Shown: piece after piece, positions 46,538-61,851 of the stretch
Layout: each line of letters opens with the position of its first letter
Position numbering within the stretch: position 1 is the stretch's first letter
Origin: Billgrantia zhangzhouensis
GTDB taxonomy: Bacteria > Pseudomonadota > Gammaproteobacteria > Pseudomonadales > Halomonadaceae
Reading direction: 5' to 3'
Assembly (NCBI RefSeq): GCF_021404465.1
Contig: NZ_JABFTT010000001.1
Coordinates: 124,001-188,000 of the forward strand
DNA length: 64,000 nt
Program-made: the position numbers and the translations under genes
The notes under the pieces: generated by a model
The model's input: only the letters and a program-made list of their open reading frames with translations
What the model was told of the DNA's origin: nothing
The model's database searches: none

Positions 46538-48433
46538 TTGGAGTATCCCGACCGCTTTGACGTCATCGTCATCGGCGGCGGCCATGCGGGAACCGAAGCC
46601 GCTCTGGCCTCCGCCCGCATGGGCTGTCAGACCCTGCTGCTGACCCACAACATCGAGACCCTCGGGCAGATGTCGTGCAATCCCGCCATCGGTGGCATCG
46701 GCAAGAGCCATCTCGTCAAGGAGATCGATGCGCTGGGGGGAGCCATGGGCCTGGCCACCGATCTCGGCGGCATCCAGTTCCGCGTACTCAACGCTCGCAA
46801 GGGACCGGCCGTGCGGGCTACCCGTGCTCAGGCCGATCGCGTGCGCTACAAGGCCGCTATCCGCGGCATGCTGGAGAACCAGCCGAACCTGACGATCTTC
46901 CAGCAGGCGGCGGGAGATCTGCTGGTGGAAAACGACACGGTGCGTGGGGTAGTCACCGAGACCGGCATTCGCTTCCATGCTGAAACCGTGGTGCTGTGTA
47001 CCGGCACTTTCCTCGGTGGGGTGATCCATATCGGCCTGGATCGGAGCCGCGGCGGTCGTGCCGGCGATCCTCCCTCCAATGCCCTGGCGGAGCGTCTGCG
47101 GGCGCTGCCGTTCCGGGTCGACCGGCTCAAGACCGGCACTCCGCCACGGCTGGATGCCAAGAGCGTGAATTTCGCCGTGCTCGAGGAGCAGCCGGGCGAT
47201 AGCCCGACACCGGTAATGTCCTACCTGGGGCGTCGCGACATGCACCCACGCCAGGTGAGCTGCCACATTGCTCACACCAACGAGCGCACCCACGAGACCA
47301 TCTTCGCCAACCTCGACCGCTCACCGATGTATTCGGGCGTGATCGAGGGCGTCGGACCGCGTTACTGTCCGTCGATCGAGGACAAGGTGCATCGCTTCGC
47401 CGACAAGGCGAGCCACCAGGTGTTCATCGAACCGGAAGGGCTCGATACCCATGAGCTCTACCCCAACGGCATCTCGACTTCGCTGCCCTTTGACGTGCAG
47501 CTGCAGGTGGTGCGCTCGATCAAGGGATTGGAGAATGCCCACATCACCCGGCCCGGCTACGCCATCGAGTACGATTTCTTCGATCCCCGCGATCTCAAGC
47601 ACTCGCTGGAAACCAAATTTATCCACAACCTGTTTTTCGCCGGGCAGATCAACGGCACCACCGGCTATGAGGAGGCCGGCGCCCAGGGGCTGCTCGCAGG
47701 CCTCAATGCCGCGCGTCGCGCCAAGGGGCTCGAGGCCTGGTGGCCACGCCGCGACGAGGCCTACCTCGGCGTACTGGTCGACGACTTGATCACCTTGGGC
47801 ACCAAGGAGCCCTACCGCATGTTCACTTCACGCGCCGAGTATCGGCTGTTGCTGCGTGAGGACAACGCCGACCTGCGTCTCACCGAGGCCGGTCGTGAGT
47901 TGGGCTTGGTGGACGAGGCACGCTGGGCTGCGTTCAGTACCAAGCGCGAGGCGATCGAGCGCGAGAGCGCCCGGCTCAAGGCCAGTTGGGTGCAGCCCGG
48001 CACTGCGGCAGCGGCAGCCATCGAGGAGAAGACCGGCAAGCCGCTGTCCCGCGAATACAGCCTGCTCGACCTGCTCAAGCGGCCCGAGTTCGGCTATGGC
48101 GACGTGGCGCACCTCACGGGCGAGCCCGTCGACGACGAAGCCGTGGCAGAACAGGTCCAGATCCAGGCCAAGTACCAGGGCTACATCGACCGTCAGCAGG
48201 ACGAGATCGACAAGCTCAAGCGCCACGAGGCCACGCCGCTGCCGGCCGATCTCGATTACGCCCAGGTCGAAGGGCTCTCCCATGAGATTCGCCAGAAGCT
48301 CGCCGAAGCGCGGCCCGGGACCTTGGCGCAGGCCTCACGGATCTCCGGCGTGACGCCGGCGGCGGTGTCGATCCTGCTGATTCACCTGAAGAAACGTCGC
48401 CTGCTCGAGGACAATCGGGTGGCCAACGGATGA
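46538..48433 (+). CDS. mnmG: tRNA uridine-5-carboxymethylaminomethyl modification enzyme MnmG (GidA)
   Basis: A 631-residue FAD protein that works with MnmE on U34 of tRNAs. [23 protein letters not shown] is the N-terminal FAD motif, followed by [46 protein letters not shown] and [13 protein letters not shown]. The start is a TTG behind GAGG, giving the expected N-terminus MEYPDRF. The stop overlaps rsmG (ATGA). A perfect TTATCCACA occurs inside the gene at 47619-47627. The mnmG-rsmG-parA-parB order is that of pseudomonads. Confidence 0.97.
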   Translation: MEYPDRFDVIVIGGGHAGTEAALASARMGCQTLLLTHNIETLGQMSCNPAIGGIGKSHLVKEIDALGGAMGLATDLGGIQFRVLNARKGPAVRATRAQADRVRYKAAIRGMLENQPNLTIFQQAAGDLLVENDTVRGVVTETGIRFHAETVVLCTGTFLGGVIHIGLDRSRGGRAGDPPSNALAERLRALPFRVDRLKTGTPPRLDAKSVNFAVLEEQPGDSPTPVMSYLGRRDMHPRQVSCHIAHTNERTHETIFANLDRSPMYSGVIEGVGPRYCPSIEDKVHRFADKASHQVFIEPEGLDTHELYPNGISTSLPFDVQLQVVRSIKGLENAHITRPGYAIEYDFFDPRDLKHSLETKFIHNLFFAGQINGTTGYEEAGAQGLLAGLNAARRAKGLEAWWPRRDEAYLGVLVDDLITLGTKEPYRMFTSRAEYRLLLREDNADLRLTEAGRELGLVDEARWAAFSTKREAIERESARLKASWVQPGTAAAAAIEEKTGKPLSREYSLLDLLKRPEFGYGDVAHLTGEPVDDEAVAEQVQIQAKYQGYIDRQQDEIDKLKRHEATPLPADLDYAQVEGLSHEIRQKLAEARPGTLAQASRISGVTPAAVSILLIHLKKRRLLEDNRVANG

Positions 48434-49095
48434 GCGATGCCATCACGTCACCGGTGACAGCACGGCTCGACCAAGGACTTGCTGCGCTTGGTCTCGATAT
48501 CGACGGCACACAACGCGAACGGCTGCTGCGTCTGGTCGGGCTGTTGCACAAGTGGAATCGCGCCTATAACCTCACGGCGATACGCTCACCGGAAGAGATG
48601 GTGGCCAGACACGTGCTCGACAGTGCGACGGTTCTGCCTTTCGTCGTCGAAGGCGTGCTGCTCGACGTAGGCGCCGGTCCCGGTCTGCCCGGGCTGGTGC
48701 TGGCGATTCTTGAGCCGGGCCTCTCGGTTACACTGCTCGACAGCAACGGCAAAAAGGTGCGCTTCCAGCGTCAGGCGGTGTTGGAACTGGGGCTTGTCAA
48801 CGCCACGCCGGTACAGGCTCGGGTCGAGGCCTTTGCAGCACCGGACGGCGGTTATGCCCAGGTGATCTCGCGGGCTTTCGCCAGCCTGGCGGACTTCACG
48901 CGGCTGACCGACCATCTGGTGGCGCCGGGCGGCCGCTGGCTGGCCATGAAAGGGCCGGCTGCCGACGAGGAACTGGCCGGCCTGGACGCCGGACTGGCCT
49001 TGCGCGAGCGCCACATGCTGGCGGTACCGTTCACTGTGGGGGAGCGTCAGTTGCTGATCGTCGAGCGAACCGATTCCAACCCAGGCCGCCTGTGA
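48430..49095 (+). CDS. rsmG: 16S rRNA (guanine(527)-N7)-methyltransferase RsmG (GidB)
   Basis: A 221-residue SAM-dependent methyltransferase of small-subunit r[28 protein letters not shown] is the family N-terminal motif, and [17 protein letters not shown] is the SAM site. [10 protein letters not shown] and [12 protein letters not shown] follow. The length is slightly above E. coli RsmG (207). It is coupled to mnmG through a four-base overlap and followed 28 bp later by parA. Confidence 0.96.
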   Translation: MSDAITSPVTARLDQGLAALGLDIDGTQRERLLRLVGLLHKWNRAYNLTAIRSPEEMVARHVLDSATVLPFVVEGVLLDVGAGPGLPGLVLAILEPGLSVTLLDSNGKKVRFQRQAVLELGLVNATPVQARVEAFAAPDGGYAQVISRAFASLADFTRLTDHLVAPGGRWLAMKGPAADEELAGLDAGLALRERHMLAVPFTVGERQLLIVERTDSNPGRL

Positions 49096-49123
49096 GCGTG
49101 CCTTCGACGCAAGGAAGTCGCCC

Positions 49124-49894
49124 GTGACCCAAATCATCGCCTTGACCAACCAGAAGGGCGGCGTGGGCAAGACCACCACCGCCGTCAACCTGGCCGCCAG
49201 CCTGGCAGCACTGGACCGCCGCGTGCTGTTGGTCGACCTCGATCCCCAGGGCCATGCCACGATGGGTAGCGGTGTCGACAAGCACTCGCTCGAGGGCAGC
49301 GTGCTCGACCTGTTGCTGGGCGAGAAGAGTGCGCCCGAGGTGATGTTGGATTGCCCCACCGCCGGTTATACCCTGCTGCCGGGCAATGGCGACCTGACCG
49401 CCGCCGAGGTGGAACTGCTCGACCGTGCCGAGGGGCGGGAGCGCAGTCTGACCGAGTCCCTGGCCAGCGTCGCCAGCGAATACGACGTGGTGTTGATCGA
49501 CTGTCCGCCCTCACTCAACATGCTCACCGTCAACGCGCTGACCGCCGCTGACGGCGTGCTGATCCCGCTGCAGTGCGAGTTCTACGCCCTGGAAGGGCTC
49601 TCGGCACTGCTCGACACCGTGGAGCAGATCAAGGACAGCGTGAACCCGAACCTGGCGATTTATGGCATCCTGCGTACCATGTTCGATGGTCGCAACAGCC
49701 TGACGCGGGACGTTTCCAAGCAGCTGCGCGATTACTTCGGCGAAGCGCTGCTCAAGACCACAATACCGCGCAACGTGCGGGTGGCCGAGGCGCCGAGCCA
49801 CGGCCTGCCGGTGACCAAATACGCCCGCTTCTCGCGTGGCAGCCAGGCCCACCGGGTGCTGGCCAAGGAACTGATTCGTCGCCTGTCGCTGTGA
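49124..49894 (+). CDS. parA: Chromosome partitioning ATPase ParA (Soj)
   Basis: A 256-residue deviant-Walker ATPase that segregates the origin region with ParB. Walker A KGGVGKTT is at residues 11-18 with the signature lysine. VLLVDLDPQGHATMGSG and VVLIDCPPSLNMLTVNAL are further motifs. It starts with GTG. It has no N-terminal DNA-binding extension, as in chromosomal ParA/Soj proteins. Its partner parB follows after 55 bp; the target parS sites are in the 6.7-10.7 kb cluster. Confidence 0.96.
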   Translation: MTQIIALTNQKGGVGKTTTAVNLAASLAALDRRVLLVDLDPQGHATMGSGVDKHSLEGSVLDLLLGEKSAPEVMLDCPTAGYTLLPGNGDLTAAEVELLDRAEGRERSLTESLASVASEYDVVLIDCPPSLNMLTVNALTAADGVLIPLQCEFYALEGLSALLDTVEQIKDSVNPNLAIYGILRTMFDGRNSLTRDVSKQLRDYFGEALLKTTIPRNVRVAEAPSHGLPVTKYARFSRGSQAHRVLAKELIRRLSL

Positions 49895-49949
49895 CGCGAC
49901 CGGTGAAAACCGCCTGTCGTGATCCGCTCGTTGTGATGAGGGAATGCTG

Positions 49950-50870
49950 ATGACGCGTAAACGCGCCCTGGGCCGCGGCCTGGATGCCCTGATCGGTGCC
50001 GGCGCCCGTCGCCGCGAGACTCTCGAGCTGCCCGAGGTGGAAGGCCAGCCCGATGACGAAGACGAGGCCAGCGTCGCCCAGCCCGCTGCCGTCGAGGAGC
50101 GGCTCGAGCGCCTGCCGCTGGGCCAGCTCTCGCGTGGCAAGTACCAGCCGCGCCGCGACATCCAGCCCGAGGCGCTGGAGGAATTGGCCGACTCGATCCG
50201 TGCCCAGGGCGTCATGCAGCCCATCGTGGTACGGCCGGTCGGTGAATCGCGCTACGAGATCATTGCTGGCGAGCGCCGCTGGCGTGCCGCCCAACTGGCC
50301 GAACTCGACACCATCCCGGCAGTGATCCGCGAGGTCAGCGACGAAGTTGCCCTGGCGCTGGCGCTGATCGAGAACATTCAGCGCGAGAACCTCAATCCGG
50401 TGGAGGAGGCGCTGGCGCTGAAGCGCCTGATCGACGAGTTCGAACTCACCCAGCAGCAGGTCGCGGATGCCGTGGGTAAATCTCGCGCCCAGGTCACCAA
50501 CCTGCTGCGCCTGCTGGCGCTCGACCCCGAGGTGCAGACGCTGCTCGAGCGCGGCGATCTCGACATGGGACACGCCCGCGCCCTGCTCGTGCTGCCCGCC
50601 GCCAAGCAGCGCCGCGCGGCGCATGAAGTGGTCAACAAGGATCTCACCGTGCGCGATACCGAGGCGCTGGTGAAGCGCCTCGCCCAGGGGGAGCCGAAGA
50701 AAGCCGCCGCCCCGGCGCCCAGCCCCGATGTGGCACGCCTCGAAACCCGTCTTGGCGAGCTGCTCGGGGCGCCGGTCAAGATCCAGCACGGTCGTGGTGG
50801 CAAGGGACGTGTGACCATACGCTACTCGAGTCTGGACGAGCTCGACGGTATTCTCGAGCACATTCGCTGA
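49950..50870 (+). CDS. parB: Chromosome partitioning protein ParB (Spo0J)
   Basis: A 306-residue CTP-dependent DNA clamp that loads at parS and spreads. The N-terminus RALGRGLDALIG is the ParA-interacting motif. The ParB/Srx domain contains the CTP-binding GERRWRAAQLAE and ENIQRENLNPVEEA. The helix-turn-helix segment LTQQQVADAVGKSRAQVTNLLRLL contacts parS. A C-terminal dimerisation domain ends ELDGILEHIR. The ATG at 49950 has GAGGGA at a suitable distance; another ATG six bases upstream is too close to it. Confidence 0.96.
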   Translation: MTRKRALGRGLDALIGAGARRRETLELPEVEGQPDDEDEASVAQPAAVEERLERLPLGQLSRGKYQPRRDIQPEALEELADSIRAQGVMQPIVVRPVGESRYEIIAGERRWRAAQLAELDTIPAVIREVSDEVALALALIENIQRENLNPVEEALALKRLIDEFELTQQQVADAVGKSRAQVTNLLRLLALDPEVQTLLERGDLDMGHARALLVLPAAKQRRAAHEVVNKDLTVRDTEALVKRLAQGEPKKAAAPAPSPDVARLETRLGELLGAPVKIQHGRGGKGRVTIRYSSLDELDGILEHIR

Positions 50871-50956
50871 GTCGACCGGCCTGCTGCCGCTGTCGACAAT
50901 TGCTCCGCCTTTGGTCGCAAAGCCGCGTCATTCGTACGTAAAAGCGCCTTGTTCGG

Positions 50957-50985
50957 TTGAACCGGTTGAGGTGCTTCCCTATAAT
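50957..50985 (+). promoter_or_regulatory. atp operon promoter
   Basis: The -35 TTGAAC (50957-50962) and a consensus -10 TATAAT (50980-50985) are exactly 17 bases apart. Transcription would start near 50992, about 70 bases before atpI. Confidence 0.78.
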
Positions 50986-51063
50986 CCGCCGTTGTTTGCC
51001 TGAGCGACACGCTCGATTCAGTCGGCGCTTGGCCGCCTCAAGTCAGGGCAGGACTGTCAACAG

Positions 51064-52307
<1,244 letters not shown>

Positions 52308-52323
52308 ACCGAGCAACGCTTGA

Positions 52324-52605
<282 letters not shown>

Positions 52606-52677
52606 CGACCTGCCGAGCGCCAAGGCGCTCGGTTTGCTCGTTTCCGGTCGCCACGAACCTGTCAGAGGTACATTCCC

Positions 52678-53148
52678 GTGAATATCAACATGACGCTAAT
52701 CGGGCAGACGATCGCCTTTGCGATCTTTGTCTGGTTCTGTATCAAGTATGTGTGGCCGCCGATCAGCACCGCGCTTCACGAGCGCCAGAAGAAGATCGCC
52801 GATGGTCTCGATGCGGCCAGCCGGGCGTCACGTGACCTCGAGCTTGCTCAGGAGCAGGCGGCTCAGACGCTGCGTGAGAGCAAGGAGCAGGCTTCGCAGA
52901 TTCTCGAGCAGGCCCACAAGCGCTCCAGCCAGATGATCGAGGAAGCCCGCGAACAGGCTCGCGCCGAAGGCGAACGTCTGGTCGCCAGCGCCCGCGCCGA
53001 GATCGACCAGGAGATCAATCGCGCCAAGGAAGAGCTTCGCGCCCAGGTGGCGACGCTTGCCATCACCGGTGCCGAGCGCGTCCTGGAAGCCTCCGTCGAC
53101 GAGAAGGCACACCGCAAGCTGCTCGACAAGCTCGCTGCCGAACTGTGA
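52678..53148 (+). CDS. atpF: ATP synthase F0 subunit b
   Basis: A 156-residue peripheral-stalk subunit, the same length as in E. coli. A single N-terminal helix ([22 protein letters not shown]) is followed by a long charged coiled-coil ([20 protein letters not shown] onward) that reaches to F1. It starts at GTG behind GAGG. Confidence 0.97.
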   Translation: MNINMTLIGQTIAFAIFVWFCIKYVWPPISTALHERQKKIADGLDAASRASRDLELAQEQAAQTLRESKEQASQILEQAHKRSSQMIEEAREQARAEGERLVASARAEIDQEINRAKEELRAQVATLAITGAERVLEASVDEKAHRKLLDKLAAEL

Positions 53149-53160
53149 GGGAGGTGATCC

Positions 53161-53697
53161 ATGGCGGAACTGTCTACCGTCGCACGACCCTACGCCAGGG
53201 CAGCGTTCGAGTTCGCACGCGATCACCAGGCGCTGGAAAGCTGGTCTGACTGGTTGGGCAAGCTGGGAGCTGTCGTTGCCGTGCGCGACGTACAGAAGCT
53301 CCTCGCCAGCCCCAGTCTGACCACCGAGCGCAAGGTCGAGCTGATCGTCGAACTGGCCGAGGTCGAACTCGATGAAGCGTCACGACGCTTCATCGACACC
53401 CTGGGCGAGAGCGGACGACTGGCCACGCTGAGCGCCATTGCCGAGCACTTCGAGCAGCTGCGCGCCGAGCACGAAAAGCGTATCGAGGTCGTCGTCGTCT
53501 CGGCATACGAACTCGACGACAAGCAGCAGAACAAGCTCGCCGGCGCGCTCAAGAAGCGGCTGAATCGCGAAATCTCCATTACCACTCAGGTGGATCCGAA
53601 GCTTATCGGGGGCGCCATCCTGCGCGCCGGCGACACCGTCATCGACGGGTCGGTGCGCGGTCGACTGAACCGCCTCTCCGAAGCCCTTACCGCCTGA
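53161..53697 (+). CDS. atpH: ATP synthase F1 subunit delta
   Basis: A 178-residue subunit (177 in E. coli) linking the peripheral stalk to the top of F1. [15 protein letters not shown] is the conserved N-terminus, and [27 protein letters not shown] is the C-terminal signature. It is 12 bp after atpF and 16 bp before atpA. Confidence 0.97.
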   Translation: MAELSTVARPYARAAFEFARDHQALESWSDWLGKLGAVVAVRDVQKLLASPSLTTERKVELIVELAEVELDEASRRFIDTLGESGRLATLSAIAEHFEQLRAEHEKRIEVVVVSAYELDDKQQNKLAGALKKRLNREISITTQVDPKLIGGAILRAGDTVIDGSVRGRLNRLSEALTA

Positions 53698-53713
53698 GTC
53701 TGAGGGACATGGC

Positions 53714-55258
<1,545 letters not shown>

Positions 55259-55326
55259 TTCCGCCGGCCCGCCCCGACGGGCGGGCCCTGGACATCTTCT
55301 GAGGGCCACGAACGAGGTAGATCGCT

Positions 55327-56211
55327 ATGGCAGCTGCAAAAGAGATACGCACCCAGATCGGGAGCATCAAGAATACGCAGAAGATCACCAGCGCCATGGA
55401 AATGGTCGCTGCGTCGAAGATGCGTAAAGCGCAAGATCTGATGAAGGCCAGCCAGCCTTATGCCCGGCAGATCCGCAACGTGGCCAGCCACCTGGCCGAC
55501 GCCAATCCCGAGTACAAGCACGACTACATGATCGAGCGCGGCGAGGTGAAGCGGGTCGGCTACATCGTGGTTTCCACCGACCGCGGCCTGTGCGGCGGCC
55601 TGAACGTCAACCTGTTCAAGGCCGTCATCAAGAGTGCCGTGGCATGGCGCAACGAAGGGGCGGAGCTCGATTTCTGCGCCCTGGGCAGCAAGGCCGGCGG
55701 CTTCTTTCGCAACTACGGCGGCAATCTGGTCGCCGCCAAGAGTGGCCTGGGCGAGTCGCCCGAAATGGAGGACCTGATCGGCAGCGTCAAGGTGATGCTC
55801 GATGCCTACGACGAGGGGCGGCTGGATCGTCTCTACGTGGTATACAACGAGTTCGTCAACACCATGACGCAACGCCCGGTGGTTCGCCAGCTGTTGCCGC
55901 TCGATCCCAACATGGGAATGGATGCGGAAGACGAGGACAACAAGCGTCCCGGTAGCTGGGACTACCTGTATGAGCCGGATGCCAAGGCGCTGTTGGATAG
56001 CCTGCTGGTTCGTTTTATCGAATCCCAGGTGTATCAGGCTGTGGTCGAGAACGGAGCCTGCGAACAGGCGGCCCGGATGATCGCCATGAAGAACGCCACC
56101 GACAACGCCGGCAGCCTCATCGACGATCTGGAGATGGTCTACAACAAGGCCCGTCAGGCCGCCATCACCCAGGAAATTTCCGAGATCGTCGGCGGCGCCG
56201 CTGCCGTATAG
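55327..56211 (+). CDS. atpG: ATP synthase F1 subunit gamma
   Basis: A 294-residue central-stalk subunit (287 in E. coli). It begins with the long N-terminal helix [24 protein letters not shown], has [18 protein letters not shown], and ends with the C-terminal helix [22 protein letters not shown], as expected. A short acidic insert ([10 protein letters not shown]) is present in the middle. Confidence 0.97.
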   Translation: MAAAKEIRTQIGSIKNTQKITSAMEMVAASKMRKAQDLMKASQPYARQIRNVASHLADANPEYKHDYMIERGEVKRVGYIVVSTDRGLCGGLNVNLFKAVIKSAVAWRNEGAELDFCALGSKAGGFFRNYGGNLVAAKSGLGESPEMEDLIGSVKVMLDAYDEGRLDRLYVVYNEFVNTMTQRPVVRQLLPLDPNMGMDAEDEDNKRPGSWDYLYEPDAKALLDSLLVRFIESQVYQAVVENGACEQAARMIAMKNATDNAGSLIDDLEMVYNKARQAAITQEISEIVGGAAAV

Positions 56212-56268
56212 CGCCCGGGGAGAGCCCAAGGCTCTCTCGGCAAACAGGTTTCATTTGCAGGTATTTGA

Positions 56269-57657
<1,389 letters not shown>

Positions 57658-57681
57658 TCCCGTCCATTGGGGGACTTCGCT

Positions 57682-58110
57682 ATGGCGAAAAGCTTCACAT
57701 GCAACATCGTCAGCGCCGAAGCCTCGATCTTCTCCGGTGAAGTCGAGCAGATCGTGGCCTCGGGCATCATGGGCGACCTGGGCATCCTGCCCGGGCACGC
57801 CCCGCTGCTGACCGAGCTCCAGCCGGGGCCGATTCGCGTGATCCATGACGGCGGGCAGGAAGAGAACTACTACGTTTCGGGCGGCTTCCTCGAAGTGCAG
57901 CCCGATGTGGTGACCATCCTGGCCGATGCGGCCTCCCGTGCCGGCGATCTCGACGAGGCCGCCGCCGAGGAAGCTCGCCAGCATGCGCTGAAGGCATTCA
58001 ACGACAAGTCGTCGGAGCTGGACTACACCCGCGCCGCCGCCGAACTCGCTGAAGCCGTGGCTCAGTTGCGCACGATCCAGCAACTGCGCAAGAAGGGCGG
58101 CAAGGGCTGA
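57682..58110 (+). CDS. atpC: ATP synthase F1 subunit epsilon
   Basis: A 142-residue regulatory subunit of the central stalk (139 in E. coli). The N-terminal beta domain has [36 protein letters not shown] and [20 protein letters not shown]. The C-terminal helices are [14 protein letters not shown] and onward. The ATG at 57682 gives the standard N-terminus AKSFTCNIV; one five codons earlier is less likely. A strong terminator ends the operon. Confidence 0.96.
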   Translation: MAKSFTCNIVSAEASIFSGEVEQIVASGIMGDLGILPGHAPLLTELQPGPIRVIHDGGQEENYYVSGGFLEVQPDVVTILADAASRAGDLDEAAAEEARQHALKAFNDKSSELDYTRAAAELAEAVAQLRTIQQLRKKGGKG

Positions 58111-58130
58111 TTCCAGCCTGGCTGCCATGA

Positions 58131-58163
58131 AACGCCCCCCGAACGCTGTTCGGGGGGCGTTTT
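58131..58163 (+). terminator. Terminator of the atp operon
   Basis: AACGCCCCCCGAAC pairs with GTTCGGGGGGCGTT around GCT, a 14-bp perfect stem followed by TTC. Confidence 0.9.
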
Positions 58164-58265
58164 CGTCTCTGTTATCATGAGTGCGCTGGACCGGAAGTGC
58201 CCGAGCCATACTCATGCCGCCACGCGGGGTTTCTCATCCTTGCGTCAGGGTCTCAGGAGAATGCC

Positions 58266-59639
58266 ATGTCGTTGAGCGAACAGCTGCAGGAACACAAGGA
58301 AACCCTGATTCTCGCCGTCGAGCAGGACGATCGAGAACGCCTCGACCAGTGGCTTCCTGAGCTGCGCGCGGCAGACCTCTCCGAGATTCTCGAGGAAATG
58401 GCCGAAGAGGACGGCGATCTTCCTACCGTACTCAAGCTGCTCGACTGCCTGCCGTTGGAGCGCCGCGCCAATGTCCTTGGCTATCTCACCGGCGAGGTAC
58501 AGGTCGAGGTGGCGGCAGCCATGTCCGACGAGCTGCTGCTCTCGGTGCTGGAGGAGATGGGCTCGGATGAGCGAGCCGACCTTTTCAACCTGCTCGACGA
58601 GGATCGTCAGGAGACGCTGCTGCGGCGCATGGCGCGCCAGGAGCGCGAGGACCTGAAGCGGCTGGCCAGCTACGAGGAGGGCACCGCCGGGGCGATCATG
58701 ACCTCCGATTACGTCGCCATACCCAGCGGTATGACGGTATCGCAGGCGATGATGCGGGTACGCCAGACGGCCCCCGACGCCGAAACGGTCTATCAGCTCT
58801 ACATCATCGACCCGGAGGGCAAGCTGGCAGGCACGCTGTCGCTGCGCCAGTTGATGGTGGCGCGTCCTGGCGCCAAGGTCGACGACCTGATGATCAAGGA
58901 CGTGATCAGCGTGCCGGTGGATGAGGCTCAGGAGGAGGTGGCCCGGCTGGTGGCCCGCTACGACATGCTGGCGGTACCTGTCATCGATCACGATGAGCGC
59001 CTGGTCGGCATCGTCACCCACGACGACGCCATGGACGTGGCCGAGGAGGAGGCCACCGAGGACTTCCACAAGGGGATGTCCATCGGCCAACTCGAGGACG
59101 GTGTCAGCCGGGTGCCGATCTGGAGCCTCTACCGCAAGCGCGTGACCTGGCTGGTACTGCTGGTGTTCGCCAACCTTTTCTCCGGTGCTGGCATTGCCTA
59201 CTTCGAGGACACCATCGCCGCCCAGGTGGCATTGGTGTTCTTCCTGCCGCTGCTGATCGGCAGTGGCGGCAACGCCGGCGCCCAGGCTGCCACGCTCACG
59301 GTACGCGGCATGGCTACCGGCGATGTCGGTGTCAAGGACTGGGGCAAGCTGCTCGGCCGCGAGCTGCTGGTGGCCGGTTCCCTGGGCCTGACCATGGCCT
59401 TGGCGGTGGCGCCCATCGGCGTGATGCGTGGCGGCGAGGCGGTGGCCATGGTGGTGGCGGCAAGCATGGTGACCATCGTACTGTTCGGCAGCCTGCTCGG
59501 CATGTGCCTGCCGTTCATCCTCAATCGCGTGGGCTGGGACCCGGCCACTGCCTCGGCACCGCTGGTGACCACGCTGATCGATGCCAGCGGGGTGGTGATC
59601 TATTTCACCATTGCCACGGCGGTGTTGACGGGACTGTAA
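58266..59639 (+). CDS. mgtE: Magnesium transporter MgtE
   Basis: A 457-residue Mg2+ channel. The N-terminal superhelical domain (ILEEMAEEDGDLPTVLKLLD and onward) is followed by two CBS domains (about 140-260; SYEEGTAGAIMTSDYVAIP, DLMIKDVISVPVDEA). The C-terminal membrane domain has five helices with FFLPLLIGSGGNAGAQAATL, the pore and Mg2+ selectivity region. The ATG at 58266 follows AGGAGA. It is inserted between atpC and glmU, which are neighbours or nearly so in pseudomonads. Confidence 0.93.
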   Translation: MSLSEQLQEHKETLILAVEQDDRERLDQWLPELRAADLSEILEEMAEEDGDLPTVLKLLDCLPLERRANVLGYLTGEVQVEVAAAMSDELLLSVLEEMGSDERADLFNLLDEDRQETLLRRMARQEREDLKRLASYEEGTAGAIMTSDYVAIPSGMTVSQAMMRVRQTAPDAETVYQLYIIDPEGKLAGTLSLRQLMVARPGAKVDDLMIKDVISVPVDEAQEEVARLVARYDMLAVPVIDHDERLVGIVTHDDAMDVAEEEATEDFHKGMSIGQLEDGVSRVPIWSLYRKRVTWLVLLVFANLFSGAGIAYFEDTIAAQVALVFFLPLLIGSGGNAGAQAATLTVRGMATGDVGVKDWGKLLGRELLVAGSLGLTMALAVAPIGVMRGGEAVAMVVAASMVTIVLFGSLLGMCLPFILNRVGWDPATASAPLVTTLIDASGVVIYFTIATAVLTGL

Positions 59640-59838
59640 AGCACTCGTTCAGCGGGGCGGTAAGTCGCGTGACATACGCATCCCGACATGGCATTGGTCT
59701 TCTTGAGCAGGGTTTTTCGGATACTCGTGCTGTCATCGAGACGCGGCGGACAAGCGGCGAGCGTCCGTGTATCCTCTTCGCGTTCTGCCGTGCGTTTGCC
59801 GTCAGGCTGCGCATGTCCTCGCCATAGGAGATCGCCAC

Positions 59839-60651
59839 ATGGATTGGCTTCAGGTCGTCGTACTGTCAGTGGTCCAGGGACTGACCGAATTCCTGCCCAT
59901 CTCGAGCTCGGCTCACCTTATTCTGGTGCCCGTGCTGACCGAGTGGACCGATCAGGGGCTGGTCTTCGACGTGGCGATGCACCTGGGCAGCCTGCTGGCG
60001 GTGGTGCTCTACTTCCGCCATGATTTGCGACGCATGAGCGTGAGTTGGGTAACATCGTTGCGTGGAGGCGCTACGGGACAGGCCGGGATCGATCGAGATG
60101 CCCGGCTGGCCTGGTGGGTGCTGCTGGCGACCATCCCGGTCTGTGCGGTCGGTTTCGCCTTTCACGACGTCATCGAAGTCAGCATGCGCTCACCGATCCT
60201 GATCGGCTCTTCCCTGATCGGCTTCGGTCTGCTGCTGGGCTATGCCGACTGGCATAAGCGTGAAGGGCGAAGTGAGTATCAACTTACCTTTCGTGATGCC
60301 ATGTTGATCGGTCTTGCCCAGGTACTGGCACTGATCCCTGGCACGTCGCGCTCCGGGATTACCATTACCGCAGCGCTGCTGCTCGGCATGAGCCGCGAGG
60401 GAGCGGCGCGCTTCTCCTTCCTGCTGTCGATCCCGGTAACGGCCCTGGCCGCTGGCCTGGAGATCGTCGGGCTGGTGCAGATGCCGCGTGACATCGACTG
60501 GTCGGCGATGACGGCAGGTGTGGTACTGTCGGGGGTGAGCGCCTACCTCTGCATCCACTATTTCCTTGCCTTCATCAAACGGATCGGCATGCAGCCCTTC
60601 GTTGTCTATCGCATCGTGCTCGGGCTATGGCTGCTGTGGGCCTTCTGGTAG
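59839..60651 (+). CDS. uppP: Undecaprenyl-diphosphatase (BacA)
   Basis: A 270-residue inner-membrane phosphatase that recycles undecaprenyl pyrophosphate for cell-wall and polysaccharide synthesis. The motifs VVQGLTEFLPISSSAHL (with the catalytic glutamate) and PGTSRSGITI are both present, and about eight hydrophobic helices are visible. The ATG at 59839 has GGAGA upstream. The 199 bp before it hold no obvious promoter or other gene. apbE follows 32 bp later. Confidence 0.95.
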   Translation: MDWLQVVVLSVVQGLTEFLPISSSAHLILVPVLTEWTDQGLVFDVAMHLGSLLAVVLYFRHDLRRMSVSWVTSLRGGATGQAGIDRDARLAWWVLLATIPVCAVGFAFHDVIEVSMRSPILIGSSLIGFGLLLGYADWHKREGRSEYQLTFRDAMLIGLAQVLALIPGTSRSGITITAALLLGMSREGAARFSFLLSIPVTALAAGLEIVGLVQMPRDIDWSAMTAGVVLSGVSAYLCIHYFLAFIKRIGMQPFVVYRIVLGLWLLWAFW

Positions 60652-60683
60652 CCATGCAACACTCGTCGAGGAGTCCTGTTACC

Positions 60684-61751
60684 ATGAATCCTGCCCTGCG
60701 TCCTGTGGTGACCTTCCTGCTGCTCTTGGGGCTGCTGCTGACCGGTTGTTCCGAAAATGATCGCCCGCTCGATTCGCCAGCCCAACTGGAGGGTGGCATC
60801 TTCGGCTCCTTCTACCAGGTGACCATCGCCGACAACCTGACCCAAGGCCGGGCGCGCGAGTTGGAGGAGGGATTGCTCGAGGTGCTGGAGCAGGTGGATG
60901 CCGCCATGTCGATCTATCGCGAAGACTCGGAGCTGATCGCCTTCAACCAGGCGCCGGTAGGCGAATGGCAACCGCTGTCCAACGAACTCATCGAGGTGCT
61001 GGCGATCAGCCAGTCCGTTGCCGAGGCGAGCGGCGGTGCCTTCGACATGACCGTCGGTGGGTTGGTCAACCTGTGGAGCTTCGGTTCCGAGGCACGTCCG
61101 CGCGAAGTGCCCGATGACGAGACCCTGCAGGCGCGCCTGGACGAGATCGGTCCCGGCAGCATAGAGGTCGACGAGAACGCGCTTCAGGCACGCCGGCTAC
61201 GCGATGTATTCGTCGATCTCGGTGGCGTGGCCAAGGGGCACGCCACCGACCGGGTTGCTGCCTACCTCGACAGTGAGGGCATCGAGCATTACCTGGTCAA
61301 TCTTGGCGGCGACCTGATCGTACGCGGTTACCGCGACAGAGAGGGCGAGCCTTGGCGCATCGGTATCGAGGCGCCGTTGGACGATCGCCAGGAAGCCACC
61401 CATATCGTGCCGCTGCACGACATCTCGGTGGCAACCTCCGGTGATTACCGCAACTATTTCGAAGAGAATGGACAACGCTTCTCGCACACCATCGACCCGC
61501 GTACTGGACATCCTATCGAGCATCGGGTGGCATCGGTGACGGTGGCGCATCCTTCCAACGCCTGGGCCGATGCCTGGGCCACGGCAATGATGGTGCTGGG
61601 TGAGGAGGGGCTGGCGCTGGCGCGCGAGCAGGACCTCAAGGTGCTTTTACTGGTGCGCGAGGATGAAGGCTGGAGCAATGTGGCGAGCCCCGGCTTTGCC
61701 GATTTTCTCGGCGGGGAACTGAGCGACGACATGGGCCTGGAGGTGCGCTGA
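60684..61751 (+). CDS. apbE: FAD:protein FMN transferase ApbE (lipoprotein)
   Basis: A 355-residue periplasmic lipoprotein (signal ending LLLTGC) that attaches FMN to threonines of redox proteins such as the Na+-pumping NADH:quinone reductase. The motifs [15 protein letters not shown] and [16 protein letters not shown] are typical, as are [23 protein letters not shown] and [11 protein letters not shown]. The ATG at 60684 gives the proper signal peptide. No flavin target is encoded nearby. Confidence 0.93.
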   Translation: MNPALRPVVTFLLLLGLLLTGCSENDRPLDSPAQLEGGIFGSFYQVTIADNLTQGRARELEEGLLEVLEQVDAAMSIYREDSELIAFNQAPVGEWQPLSNELIEVLAISQSVAEASGGAFDMTVGGLVNLWSFGSEARPREVPDDETLQARLDEIGPGSIEVDENALQARRLRDVFVDLGGVAKGHATDRVAAYLDSEGIEHYLVNLGGDLIVRGYRDREGEPWRIGIEAPLDDRQEATHIVPLHDISVATSGDYRNYFEENGQRFSHTIDPRTGHPIEHRVASVTVAHPSNAWADAWATAMMVLGEEGLALAREQDLKVLLLVREDEGWSNVASPGFADFLGGELSDDMGLEVR

Positions 61752-61851
61752 GCCGCCATGGCGGAACGCTACCTCGTGCGAGGCGTCACTCGTACGGACG
61801 AGTTCCCTGGCCCCGATGACTGGAGCCATTCGAATGGACAAGGAGTCTTCG